From NCBI GenBank assembly GCA_905236455.1, contig CAJOPT010000004.1, positions 19,157 through 83,156 on the forward strand: 64,000 nt of DNA, in the 5' to 3' direction. Source of the stretch: an uncultured Prevotella sp. Lineage in GTDB: Bacteria > Bacteroidota > Bacteroidia > Bacteroidales > Bacteroidaceae. Of this stretch, positions 51,981 through 62,768 are shown piece by piece (positions within the stretch are counted from its first letter, which is position 1; each line of letters begins with the position of its first letter). The notes beneath the pieces are model-generated. The model saw only the letters and a program-made list of their open reading frames with translations. It had not been told where the DNA came from and searched no databases. The translations under genes were made by a program, and so were the position numbers.

Positions 51981-52763
51981 ATGCGTATATATACTTTTGA
52001 TAACACGTTAGACGGCTTACTTACAGCCGTTTACGACGCTTTCGCACTTAGGCAGCAGCCTGAGGAGTTGATTGGTGAGGGAGGTCAGATACCATTGTTC
52101 TGCGATGATGTCCATAATGTTAAGACAGCCACAGATAAAGCAGAACGGGTTTGGGCTGGTTTGGAAAGCCGTCTGTCAAAGGAAGCCATACGCATGATAT
52201 CAGTAAGTTGGCTTTCTGAGCTCCAAGAGCTAAACACCCCTTTGTTTCGTTATATCTGTAAGGTTTTCAAGGAACCAAAGAATGCTCCAAGCATTGAGCG
52301 AAACTTCTCCGACCCTGATATTATTACAGTAACAAACATTGCCCGTCGTGTGATGCACGAACAATTACGTATGAAACAGTTCATACGTTTTCAGAAAGCC
52401 AAAGACGGAACATATCTCGGCGTTGTGTCACCAGACCATAATGTCTTGCCACTAATCACCGACCACTTTAGTGACCGTTTCGGTGACCAGCCGTGGCTTA
52501 TCTATGACGCGAAACGTAAATACGGTTATTATTATGACCGCACTGAAGTCGTACATGTAACTTTTGAGAAAGAGTCCACCCTCCCATTCAACCTTGCCAA
52601 CGGTAAGCTTGATGAGCAGACGCTAAGTGATGATGACCAACTGTTTCAGGAGTTGTGGCGCACATATTTCAAATCTATCTGCATAAAGGAGCGGATGAAT
52701 CCAAAGAAACAGCGGAGCGATATGCCCCGCCGTTATTGGAAATATATGACCGAGAAACAATAA
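51981..52763 (+). CDS. TIGR03915-like putative DNA repair/metabolism protein
   Basis: YTFDNTLDGLLTAVYDAFALRQQPEEL; NIARRVMHEQLRMKQFIRFQKAKDGTYLGVVSPDHNVLPLITDHFSDRFGDQPWLIYDAKRKYGYYYD. Confidence 0.85.
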   Translation: MRIYTFDNTLDGLLTAVYDAFALRQQPEELIGEGGQIPLFCDDVHNVKTATDKAERVWAGLESRLSKEAIRMISVSWLSELQELNTPLFRYICKVFKEPKNAPSIERNFSDPDIITVTNIARRVMHEQLRMKQFIRFQKAKDGTYLGVVSPDHNVLPLITDHFSDRFGDQPWLIYDAKRKYGYYYDRTEVVHVTFEKESTLPFNLANGKLDEQTLSDDDQLFQELWRTYFKSICIKERMNPKKQRSDMPRRYWKYMTEKQ

Positions 52764-52768
52764 TCCTT

Positions 52769-55006
52769 TTACTCATCGGCGAACAACTTGCCAGTACCAT
52801 GGATGTGAGTGACGCGGTCGTTGAGCTCACTAAGCTTACCATGATTCCAGCGTTCTGTCGTTCCTACGAGATAACCTGTGATGCGTTGCAGCTTGTCAAT
52901 ATGCTTTCCGCCACATTTTGGACAGACCTCAAGTTTCGGATCGGCATTTTCATATCCGCAATCCATACAGCGGTTACGGTTATGGTTCACACTTCCATAA
53001 CCCATATTAAGGCGATCCATCATATCAACAACACTCATTATAACCTGAGGATTATGTGTGGCATCGCCATCAATCTCCACATAAAAAATATGTCCGCCTC
53101 GGGTAAGGTCATGGTATGGAGCCTCTATCTCAGCCTTATGCCGTGCAGAGCATTTATAATATACCGGCACGTGGTTTGAGTTTGTATAATAGTCACGGTC
53201 GGTAATACCTGGAAGTATTCCAAAGTCCTTACGGTCTTTCTTGGTAAACTTGCCGGCAAGTCCTTCTGCCGGTGTAGCCAGTACACTGTAGTTATGGTGG
53301 TATCGCTCAGAGAACTCATTTGCACGATCACGGAAATAGGTAATAATGCGTAGACCTAACCGTTGGCTCTCCTCCGACTCACCATGGTGTTTTCCGGTAA
53401 GAGCGACGAGACACTCTGCGAGTCCGATAAATCCGATACCTAATGTACCTTGGTTGATTACCGACTCTATCGTATCCTCCGGCTTCAGCTTATCAGCACC
53501 AATCCATAGGGAGCGCATAAGAAGAGGGAACTGCTTTACGAATGCTGTCTTCTGGAACTGAAAGCGGTCGTCAAGCTGTTTTGCAGTGACCTCTAACATA
53601 TTGTCAAGCTTTGCAAAGAAAGCAGCAATGCGGGCTTCCTGATCCTCAATATCCATACATTCGATTGCGAGGCGCACTATATTGATAGTGGAAAACGACA
53701 AATTACCTCTTCCAATACTTGTCTTCTTGCCGAAGCGGTTCTCAAAGACACGTGTGCGACATCCCATGGTAGCCACCTCATGCAAGTATCGCTTTGGATC
53801 ATCAGCCTTCCACTCATCAGATTGGTTATAGGTCGTATCCAGATTCAAGAAGTTCGGGAAGAACCTCCGGGCCGTCACCTTGCATGCCAACTGATATAGG
53901 TCATAATTGGGATCATCCGGCAAATAGTTCACCCCTCGTTTCTTTTTCCATATTTGGATTGGGAAGATTGCGGTCTCACCATTTCCCACACCCTCGTAAG
54001 TGGAAAGGAGAAGCTCACGCATAACACATCGTCCCTCTGCGGAAGTGTCTGTTCCATAATTTATACTCGAGAACACCACCTGGTTTCCACCGCGAGAGTG
54101 AATGGTGTTCATATTGTGTATGAAAGCCTCCATAGCCTGATGCACACGTCCTACAGTCTTATTAACGGCATGTTGCAGTATGCGCTCCTCACCTTGTAAG
54201 CCATCCAATGGCTTCTTCAGATAATCAATCAGCGGCAGTTCATACAGATGGTGGTAGTCTGCTCCGTACAGATCCTCAAGGCTCTTAATCTCCTCGATGA
54301 AGCTGAGGCGCACAAAAGGAGCCAGATAGAAGTCGAAAGCGGGAATAGCCTGTCCACCATGCATCTCATTCTGTGCACATTCCATTGAGATACATGCCAG
54401 CACACTGGCAGTCTCTATGCGTTTAGCCGGACGGCTCTCTCCATGTCCTGCCATAAAGCCACGATGCAGGATATTGTCAAGCGGATGCTGGCAGCATGTC
54501 AAGGACTTCGTAGGATAATAATCCTTGTCATGAATGTGCAGGTAGTTATGCTCCACAGCGTCACGGCTCTCCTCCGACAGCAGATAGTCATCCACAAAAG
54601 GCTTGGTTGTCTCACTTGCAAATTTCATCATCATGCCCGCTGGAGTATCTGCGTTCATGTTCGCATTCTCACGAGTGACATCATTCGACTTTATATTAAC
54701 AATGTCAAGGAACACCTCACGAGTCTTAGCTTTTCTGGCAATACTACGCTGATTCCTATAGGCGATATATTTCTGTGCGACATCCTTACGTGAGCTTTTC
54801 ATCAGCTCAAGCTCAACAGCGTCCTGAATATCCTCTACGGTCATCTGCGACTTACCGCGGGTGTATATTCTGTCTGTTATCAACTGAAGAAGATGCTCAT
54901 CCTCGCCTTTATCCGTATGTATCATTGCCTTACGGATAGCAGCCATAACTTTCTGTTCGTTAAACCCTACAATGCGCCCATCACGCTTTACTACGGTCTG
55001 TATCAT
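52769..55006 (-). CDS. nrdD: Anaerobic ribonucleoside-triphosphate reductase
   Basis: N-terminal ATP-cone (VVKRDGRIVGFNEQKVMAAIRKAM); CMDCGYENADPKLEVCPKCGG zinc site; RITGYLVGTTERWNHGKLSELNDRVTH glycyl-radical loop. ATG at 55006 lies downstream of the putative promoter, so it is preferred over 55057. Confidence 0.95.
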   Translation of the reverse strand: MIQTVVKRDGRIVGFNEQKVMAAIRKAMIHTDKGEDEHLLQLITDRIYTRGKSQMTVEDIQDAVELELMKSSRKDVAQKYIAYRNQRSIARKAKTREVFLDIVNIKSNDVTRENANMNADTPAGMMMKFASETTKPFVDDYLLSEESRDAVEHNYLHIHDKDYYPTKSLTCCQHPLDNILHRGFMAGHGESRPAKRIETASVLACISMECAQNEMHGGQAIPAFDFYLAPFVRLSFIEEIKSLEDLYGADYHHLYELPLIDYLKKPLDGLQGEERILQHAVNKTVGRVHQAMEAFIHNMNTIHSRGGNQVVFSSINYGTDTSAEGRCVMRELLLSTYEGVGNGETAIFPIQIWKKKRGVNYLPDDPNYDLYQLACKVTARRFFPNFLNLDTTYNQSDEWKADDPKRYLHEVATMGCRTRVFENRFGKKTSIGRGNLSFSTINIVRLAIECMDIEDQEARIAAFFAKLDNMLEVTAKQLDDRFQFQKTAFVKQFPLLMRSLWIGADKLKPEDTIESVINQGTLGIGFIGLAECLVALTGKHHGESEESQRLGLRIITYFRDRANEFSERYHHNYSVLATPAEGLAGKFTKKDRKDFGILPGITDRDYYTNSNHVPVYYKCSARHKAEIEAPYHDLTRGGHIFYVEIDGDATHNPQVIMSVVDMMDRLNMGYGSVNHNRNRCMDCGYENADPKLEVCPKCGGKHIDKLQRITGYLVGTTERWNHGKLSELNDRVTHIHGTGKLFADE

Positions 55007-55058
55007 GGTTTTGATATCGTTTAAAGTGATTAGAAATTTCTTATAGATTTTAGTCATG

Positions 55059-55066
55059 CAAAGGTA
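55059..55066 (-). promoter_or_regulatory. Putative -7 element for nrdD
   Basis: TACCTTTG on minus strand 52 nt upstream of ATG 55006. Confidence 0.55.
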
Positions 55067-55170
55067 CTATATTATTTAATAAGAAGCACGCTCCAATTAT
55101 CCCTAAATTAGTTAAAGTATGTCAATCCACTGACAATCAGCAACATGATAAAAGCAGGTTTGATTATATC

Positions 55171-55205
55171 AAAAAAAATCGGATGTCATCCCGACGTCCG
55201 ATTTT
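55171..55205 (-). terminator. Strong minus-strand intrinsic terminator in the groL-nrdD intergenic region
   Basis: About 13-bp stem (55193-55205 / 55175-55187, one G-T wobble), loop of 5, with eight T residues on the minus strand. Confidence 0.88.
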
Positions 55206-55294
55206 CAAAAAACAAACTACTTAAAAACTAATCTACTAAAACAAATCAAAAAAATATCTTTTCGTGGCATCACGCCATTATTTCATTCATTTCT
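55171..55294 (-). ncRNA. Candidate ~120-nt small RNA between groL and nrdD
   Basis: Bracketed by a promoter-like TTG-N20-TACTTTTG (55330-55300, minus) and the intrinsic terminator; no ORF over 17 codons noted. Confidence 0.5.
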
Positions 55295-55299
55295 TAATG

Positions 55300-55330
55300 C
55301 AAAAGTAGTGCTTTTTACATAAACTTGCAA
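55300..55330 (-). promoter_or_regulatory. Putative promoter of the candidate small RNA
   Basis: Minus strand TTG (55328-55330)-N20-TACTTTTG (55300-55307). Confidence 0.6.
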
Positions 55331-55371
55331 GTTTTTGAGTCAAAACAGTGCCCAAAAAACACGATTTTAAC

Positions 55372-55411
55372 ACAAAATGAGGACATTTTCAACTAAATGT
55401 CCTCATTTTGT
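55372..55411 (-). terminator. groSL operon terminator hairpin
   Basis: Perfect 17-bp inverted repeat (55372-55388 / 55395-55411), 6-nt loop, 35 nt downstream of the groL stop. Confidence 0.85.
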
Positions 55412-55445
55412 TAAGCAGATATTACAATTTCTTATTATAATGATA

Positions 55446-57116
<1,671 letters not shown>

Positions 57117-57130
57117 TTATATCGTTATTA

Positions 57131-57400
57131 TTATCCTATCACCGCAAGTACGTCTGACTGGCGCATGATAAGATACTTCTCTCCCTCAAACTCCAATTCG
57201 GTACCACTGTATTTGCCATAAAGAACCTCGTCACCAGCTTTGAGAATCATCTCCTCATCCTTGGTGCCATTGCCTACGGCAACAATCTTTCCATGTAATG
57301 GTTTCTCTTTTGCAGTATCAGGGATAATGATACCGCCAACTTTCTCTTCAGCCGGTGCAGGAAGTACAAGCACCCGATCTGCTAATGGTTTAATGTTCAT
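57131..57400 (-). CDS. groS: Co-chaperonin GroES
   Basis: [79 protein letters not shown]. Confidence 0.98.
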   Translation of the reverse strand: MNIKPLADRVLVLPAPAEEKVGGIIIPDTAKEKPLHGKIVAVGNGTKDEEMILKAGDEVLYGKYSGTELEFEGEKYLIMRQSDVLAVIG

Positions 57401-57446
57401 AACTTTTATTTTTAAGTTTAATAATTCTTTGTTTACCCCGAATATG

Positions 57447-57462
57447 GCGAAAAGTGTGCCAA
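57447..57462 (-). promoter_or_regulatory. Sigma54-like -24/-12 promoter for groSL
   Basis: Minus strand TTGGCACACTTTTCGC versus consensus TTGGCACGNNNNTTGC; GG and GC correctly spaced, 47 nt from the groS ATG. Confidence 0.5.
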
Positions 57463-57468
57463 AAAAGG

Positions 57469-57515
57469 AAAACTGACAATTCTGTCAGTAATGTCATGAC
57501 AATATTGTCAGTTTT
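57469..57515. promoter_or_regulatory. Clustered TGTCA/TGACA palindromes (operator and/or terminator)
   Basis: aaaactgacaat (57469-57480) is an exact inverted repeat of attgtcagtttt (57504-57515); inner TGACAATTCTGTCA, TGTCATGACA and TGACAATATTGTCA. Confidence 0.7.
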
Positions 57516-57541
57516 TTCTTACTTATATTATAAGAAATGTG

Positions 57542-58888
57542 TCATTTCAACAGATGGCTTTTTATCCATTGCATCTGTCCGAACTCAGTGGCATCACTTG
57601 TCCAATGTTCATTAATAGGTGTTATCAAGCTTTCTTTCTTACATTTCAGTGTATTCCATACGACGTAGCTGGTTGTAGGTGGACAAGTATTATCATTGTA
57701 TCCCCATGTCATGTAAACAGGAGAGACAACGTGTCTGGCAAAGTTCACCACATCATAATATGACAATGTTTTGGCATTATTCGGTGTCAACACATTATCC
57801 ATCTTATTAAAATGAGGATATCCGCCAGTACGACCTTTATCCATATATGCGCACATATCACTCAGAGCCGGATGGTTTACCACACATTGTGTGATGCGTT
57901 TGTCAAGCCCAGCCGTTACCAAGGCAAGAGCGCCTCCCTGACTTCCACCCTGTACAGCCATGTTTCTCCCATCCCATTCCGGTAATGACGCAAGGAGGTC
58001 AATACAACGTATCAATCCCAGATATACATGTTTCATATAATACCGGTCACGATGGTCGACGCCATTCTCTAAATACCCTCCATTATTTGCGTTAAAAGCA
58101 TGACTGAGGTCATCAAAGGTCGCTTTTGGAAGCCTTGGATCCAATCCATGTATCTCAATCTCAAAACGGACAAAGCCATTTTCCGCATAATACTTATGGC
58201 GCAAAGGCTCTTTTATAGTCTTCACACCTGCCCCAGGAGGACAGAGCACGGCAGGACAAGAGCCAGCCTTGGCATCTTTGGGATAAAACAAATAACCGTA
58301 CATGGAATGTCCTTCTTTGTCTATCAATAACTTTATCAGGTAACAGTCTATTTTATCCGTACAATACTCTTTTGCAAGTTCCTTGGTATATCTCAGCGGC
58401 ATTTTCCGCATCTCATTGATATTACTGTTCCAAAACGTCATAAAGTCGGAAGGTTCCTGAGTATATGGAACGAGCTTATTTACAGAGAAGCCTACCTTGA
58501 CATGGTGTGAGACAACGGTTCCATTATCAGAAAAGTTTAAGGTCAAGTCTCTGAAACCAGGTTTCTGACGTGTTCCGATACTCAACTTAGCCCGTCCGTT
58601 TTCCAATTTCACAGATCCTTTCTTATCTGGTTCCTGCATGTCATCAGATAAGTAATAATCAAGCATGCAGTCACATGGTACACCATATTTATATAATTGT
58701 ATTTCCACCGTTGCTTTCTCACCAGTCTCGTACAACCAGTCTGGATGATCAGGCACTGTTACCCACAGATAGTCGCTTCGATAAGGGTAGTTCTCTGCCC
58801 TCACACTATTGCTTATAAACAGAAATACACTCATAAGAAGGAAAAGACACAGCTTCCTCTTAAATAGATTTTTGTTATAATCTTTCAT
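57542..58888 (-). CDS. Acetylxylan esterase / cephalosporin-C deacetylase-like alpha/beta hydrolase (CE7-like)
   Basis: Signal peptide; AVLCPPGAGVKTIKEP; MAVQGGSQGGALALVTAGLDKRI; TWGYNDNTCPPTTSYVVWN. Confidence 0.9.
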   Translation of the reverse strand: MKDYNKNLFKRKLCLFLLMSVFLFISNSVRAENYPYRSDYLWVTVPDHPDWLYETGEKATVEIQLYKYGVPCDCMLDYYLSDDMQEPDKKGSVKLENGRAKLSIGTRQKPGFRDLTLNFSDNGTVVSHHVKVGFSVNKLVPYTQEPSDFMTFWNSNINEMRKMPLRYTKELAKEYCTDKIDCYLIKLLIDKEGHSMYGYLFYPKDAKAGSCPAVLCPPGAGVKTIKEPLRHKYYAENGFVRFEIEIHGLDPRLPKATFDDLSHAFNANNGGYLENGVDHRDRYYMKHVYLGLIRCIDLLASLPEWDGRNMAVQGGSQGGALALVTAGLDKRITQCVVNHPALSDMCAYMDKGRTGGYPHFNKMDNVLTPNNAKTLSYYDVVNFARHVVSPVYMTWGYNDNTCPPTTSYVVWNTLKCKKESLITPINEHWTSDATEFGQMQWIKSHLLK

Positions 58889-58980
58889 TGTTAAAATAGA
58901 TTGTTTTAATAGATATACCTTCTACACCGCAAAGGTACAACAAAATTTATTAATAAGTATCACTTTTCAAAGAAAACGCA

Positions 58981-59010
58981 TTGGAATATCAGAAATATTA
59001 CATATCTTTG
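58981..59010 (+). promoter_or_regulatory. Putative promoter for sppA
   Basis: TTG (58981-58983)-N19-TATCTTTG (59003-59010). Confidence 0.65.
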
Positions 59011-59037
59011 CAAGAGTTTATCTAAATCCGTTATTAT

Positions 59038-60804
59038 ATGAAAGAGTTTTTTAAGTATGTCTTTGCGACTATTGTAGGAATCATCCTACTCTCAATTATC
59101 ATGGGAATACTTGGTATTATGAGTCTTGTTGGAATCGTTGCATCAGGAGAACAGACAAAAAACATACAGGACAACTCGGTACTTGTGGTCAAGCTGTCAG
59201 GTACCATGAGCGAAAGGGCAGAAAATGATATTATGGCTGAGTTTACCGGACAAATGGGTTCTCAGATCGGCTTGGATAATCTGCTCAGTGCCATCAAGAA
59301 AGCTAAGGCGAATGAAAGCGTCAAGGGTATATATATTGAGGCTGGAGCATTTGCCCCTGATTCATACGCCTCACTTCAGGCAGCGCGCAATGCCTTGCTT
59401 GACTTTAAGAAAAGCGGCAAATGGATTGTGGCATACGGAGACTCATATACGCAGGGTGCTTATTATCTCTCGTCCGTTGCCGATAAGTTGTGGGTAAATC
59501 CTGAAGGAATGATAGACTGGCATGGTCTTGCCTCAGAGAAGTTCTTTGTCAAGGATCTTCTGGAGAAGGCTGGAGTTAAAATGCAAGTAGCAAAAGTCGG
59601 CTCATATAAAAGTGCCGTCGAGACATTCATTGGTGACAAGATGAGTGACGCTGACCGCGAGCAGACATTAGCATACATAACCAGTATCTGGAATAATGTA
59701 ACCAAGGACGTTGCTGCCAGCCGGAAGGTGTCGGTAGAGCAGTTGAATGCCTATGCAGACAGCCTTGTCACATTAGCTTCCCCCAGCAGCTATGTCAAGA
59801 TGAGACTTGCTGACGGGCTCCTTTACACAGATCAGGTAAAACAGGAGGTAAAGAAAATGCTTAAGCTCGACGCTGATAAGTCTATCAACCAGTTGAGCAT
59901 TAGTGACATGGCGACAGCCAAGGGCGACACAAAGGGAGATGAGATTGCCGTTTATTATGCCTATGGTGAAATAGTAAGTGGTGTGACGGGAGAGTTCTCG
60001 AGAGAGCATCAGATTGAATCAGAGAAAGTATGTTATGATCTGGAAAAGCTGATGAATGATGATGACGTTAAAGCTGTCGTCCTACGTGTTAACTCTCCAG
60101 GTGGAAGTGCATATGCGTCAGAGCAAATCAACCATTATATAAAAATGCTACAGGCAAAGAAACCCGTAGTGGTATCTATGGGTGGAATGGCCGCCTCTGG
60201 CGGATATTATATCAGCGCACCGGCAAACTGGATTGTCGCCGAGCCGACTACACTGACAGGAAGTATCGGAATCTTTGGAATGTTCCCTGACTTCAGTAAC
60301 CTCCTCACGCAGAAACTTGGAATAAAGTTTGATGAAGTAAAAACAAATAAAAACAGTGCTTTCGGCTCCATGGGACGCCCGTTTAACGCTGAGGAGATGA
60401 GACTTCTTGAGTCATATATTGACAGAGGGTATAACACCTTCCGTCAGCGCGTCGCTGAAGGAAGAAAACTTTCTGTGGATAGTGTCGAGAAGATTGCCCA
60501 AGGTCATGTCTGGACAGGTGAGGATGCGTTAAAGATAAAACTCGTAGACCAACTTGGAGGCTTGGATGTCGCTCTTGCCAAGGCAGCCAAACTCGCAAAA
60601 CTTGAAGAGTATCATGCCAAGAGCTATCCTGCACCAGCCGACTGGTTGGACAATTTCCTTAAAATGACGAAGAAGGGCAGTTATCTTGATGAGGGGCTCC
60701 AGGCTTTTATGGGTGAATACTATGAGCCTTTCATGTTTATCAAGACTATACGCCAGAAAGACCCGGTACAGGCACGCATACCTTATTATATTAATATAAA
60801 GTAA
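59038..60804 (+). CDS. sppA: Signal peptide peptidase SppA (67K-type)
   Basis: N-terminal TM; duplicated domain; VLRVNSPGGSAYASEQI and MGGMAASGGYYISAPANWIVAEPTTLTGSIGIFG. Confidence 0.96.
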   Translation: MKEFFKYVFATIVGIILLSIIMGILGIMSLVGIVASGEQTKNIQDNSVLVVKLSGTMSERAENDIMAEFTGQMGSQIGLDNLLSAIKKAKANESVKGIYIEAGAFAPDSYASLQAARNALLDFKKSGKWIVAYGDSYTQGAYYLSSVADKLWVNPEGMIDWHGLASEKFFVKDLLEKAGVKMQVAKVGSYKSAVETFIGDKMSDADREQTLAYITSIWNNVTKDVAASRKVSVEQLNAYADSLVTLASPSSYVKMRLADGLLYTDQVKQEVKKMLKLDADKSINQLSISDMATAKGDTKGDEIAVYYAYGEIVSGVTGEFSREHQIESEKVCYDLEKLMNDDDVKAVVLRVNSPGGSAYASEQINHYIKMLQAKKPVVVSMGGMAASGGYYISAPANWIVAEPTTLTGSIGIFGMFPDFSNLLTQKLGIKFDEVKTNKNSAFGSMGRPFNAEEMRLLESYIDRGYNTFRQRVAEGRKLSVDSVEKIAQGHVWTGEDALKIKLVDQLGGLDVALAKAAKLAKLEEYHAKSYPAPADWLDNFLKMTKKGSYLDEGLQAFMGEYYEPFMFIKTIRQKDPVQARIPYYINIK

Positions 60805-60856
60805 CGGGTGTGTTGTATTATCAGAGTTAGTTATTAGTAATATCGTGATTTTGCTG

Positions 60857-62026
60857 ATGGAAGGTGACTTTATAAAGATCAACGAATGGCTACTGCCAGC
60901 CAGCTGGATTTACGGGATGATTACAGGGCTAAGGAACCAGCTTTTCGAACTTGGCATCCTTAAAAGCCGGAGTTTCAAAATCCCAGTAATTTCAGTTGGA
61001 AACATTACAGTTGGCGGTTCTGGTAAGACTCCACATGTGGAATACCTCATTCGTTTATTGCAAGACAAAGTCAAAGTCGCCGTCCTCAGCAGAGGATATA
61101 AGCGTAAAAGCAAGGGGTTTATACTCGCTGACGATACCATGACAGCAGATGATATTGGTGACGAGCCATATCAGATGAAGAAGAAATTTCCACAAGTATA
61201 TATTGCCGTTGACAAAAACAGGTGTGAAGGTATTGACAATCTCACCGATGATACCATTGCAAAAGGCACGGAAGTGATTCTCCTTGATGACGCATTTCAA
61301 CATAGATATGTGAAGCCAGGTATCAACATACTCCTTGTTGACTATCACCGGCTTATAATCCATGACAAGCTCCTGCCTGCAGGAAGGCTCAGGGAGTCGA
61401 AGGATGGCAAGTCACGTGCCGACATTGTGATTATAACAAAATGTCCTAAAGACTTGAAAGCTATCAACTTCCGTGTGATCACGAAAGCCATGGGACTTTA
61501 TCCGTACCAAGGATTGTTCTTTACGACCTTAAGCTACAAAAATCCCAAACAAGTTTTTGGAGAGAAGGAAAAACCGCTTGAGAGTATCAGCGGAGAGAAT
61601 GTTCTCTTGCTTACAGGTATTGCGTCACCAAAGCAAATGATAATTGACCTGGAACCGCAATGTAAGTCTATAACCCCGCTCTCCTACCCTGACCATCACA
61701 GGTTCAGAAAATCTGATATTGAGAAGATTAACAGGACCTTCGCGGCGATGCCTTCACCTAAAACTATTATCACAACCGAAAAGGACGCAGTACGTCTTGA
61801 TGGCATACAAGGATTAAGCCAAGAAGTACTTGACAATCTTTACGCTCTTCCAATAGAGATAAAGTTCATGTTGGATCAAGAAAATCTGTTTAACGAAAAA
61901 ATAATCAGCTATGTACGAAAAAATTCAAGAAACAGCATCTTGGCTAAAAGCAAAGATGAGCACAAACCCAAAGACAGCGATCATACTGGGAACAGGCCTC
62001 GGACAATTATCTTCCGAAATAACTGA
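60857..62026 (+). CDS. lpxK: Tetraacyldisaccharide 4'-kinase
   Basis: VISVGNITVGGSGKTPHVEYLIRLLQ; AVLSRGYKRKSKGF; GDEPYQMKKKFPQVYIAVDKNRCEGI; VILLDDAFQHRYVKPGINILLVDY. ATG 60857 or GTG 60845. Confidence 0.95.
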   Translation: MEGDFIKINEWLLPASWIYGMITGLRNQLFELGILKSRSFKIPVISVGNITVGGSGKTPHVEYLIRLLQDKVKVAVLSRGYKRKSKGFILADDTMTADDIGDEPYQMKKKFPQVYIAVDKNRCEGIDNLTDDTIAKGTEVILLDDAFQHRYVKPGINILLVDYHRLIIHDKLLPAGRLRESKDGKSRADIVIITKCPKDLKAINFRVITKAMGLYPYQGLFFTTLSYKNPKQVFGEKEKPLESISGENVLLLTGIASPKQMIIDLEPQCKSITPLSYPDHHRFRKSDIEKINRTFAAMPSPKTIITTEKDAVRLDGIQGLSQEVLDNLYALPIEIKFMLDQENLFNEKIISYVRKNSRNSILAKSKDEHKPKDSDHTGNRPRTIIFRNN

Positions 62027-62720
62027 GGCTTACGAGTTTCCATATTCAGAGATACCAAACTTTCCCGTTTCCACAGTAGAAGGACACACTGGGAAACTTA
62101 TCTTTGGCAAGCTTGGAGGAAAAGATATCCTTGCCATGCAAGGACGTTTCCATTACTATGAGGGGTATAACATGAAGGAGGTGACCTTCCCTATCAGAGT
62201 AATGTATGAGTTAGGAATACAAACCCTTTTTGTCAGCAATGCCGCGGGAGGTATGAATCCGACATTCAAAATTGGCGACATAATGATTATCACCGACCAT
62301 ATCAATATGATGCCAGAACATCCGCTACGTGGGAAAAACTTCCCCACCGGTCCAAGGTTCCCCGACATGCATGAGGCATACAGACATCAGCTCATAGAGC
62401 TTGCAGATGAAATTGCCAAAGAGAAGAATATCCCAGTACAACATGGCGTATACGTTGCCGTGCAAGGTCCTACATTTGAGACCCCAGCGGAATATCGCAT
62501 GTATCGCATTTTGGGCGGTGATGCCGTCGGTATGAGTACCGTTCCAGAAGTAATAGTGGCAAACCACTGTGGCATAAAAGCTTTCGGCATAAGCATTATC
62601 ACAGACCTTGGAGGCTTCGATGTGCCAGTAGCTGTCAGTCATGAGGAAGTGCAGGTTGCAGCCAATAAAGCACAACCGCTGATGACCGAGATTATGCGTG
62701 AGATGATCAGGCGTTCCTAA
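61911..62720 (+). CDS. punA: Purine-nucleoside phosphorylase
   Basis: TAIILGTGLGQLSSEITE; MQGRFHYYEGYNMKEVTFPIRVMYELGI; VYVAVQGPTFETPAEYRMYRILGGDAVGMSTVPEVIVANHCGI. Confidence 0.96.
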   Translation: MYEKIQETASWLKAKMSTNPKTAIILGTGLGQLSSEITEAYEFPYSEIPNFPVSTVEGHTGKLIFGKLGGKDILAMQGRFHYYEGYNMKEVTFPIRVMYELGIQTLFVSNAAGGMNPTFKIGDIMIITDHINMMPEHPLRGKNFPTGPRFPDMHEAYRHQLIELADEIAKEKNIPVQHGVYVAVQGPTFETPAEYRMYRILGGDAVGMSTVPEVIVANHCGIKAFGISIITDLGGFDVPVAVSHEEVQVAANKAQPLMTEIMREMIRRS

Positions 62721-62768
62721 GTATTCATAAATAACATCTTTTGATATATTATCACATATTAATTTCAC

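Noticed and set aside
57400-57541. CIRCE/HrcA operator upstream of groS
   Set aside because: No TTAGCACTC-N9-GAGTGCTAA element present; the inverted repeats there have a different sequence.
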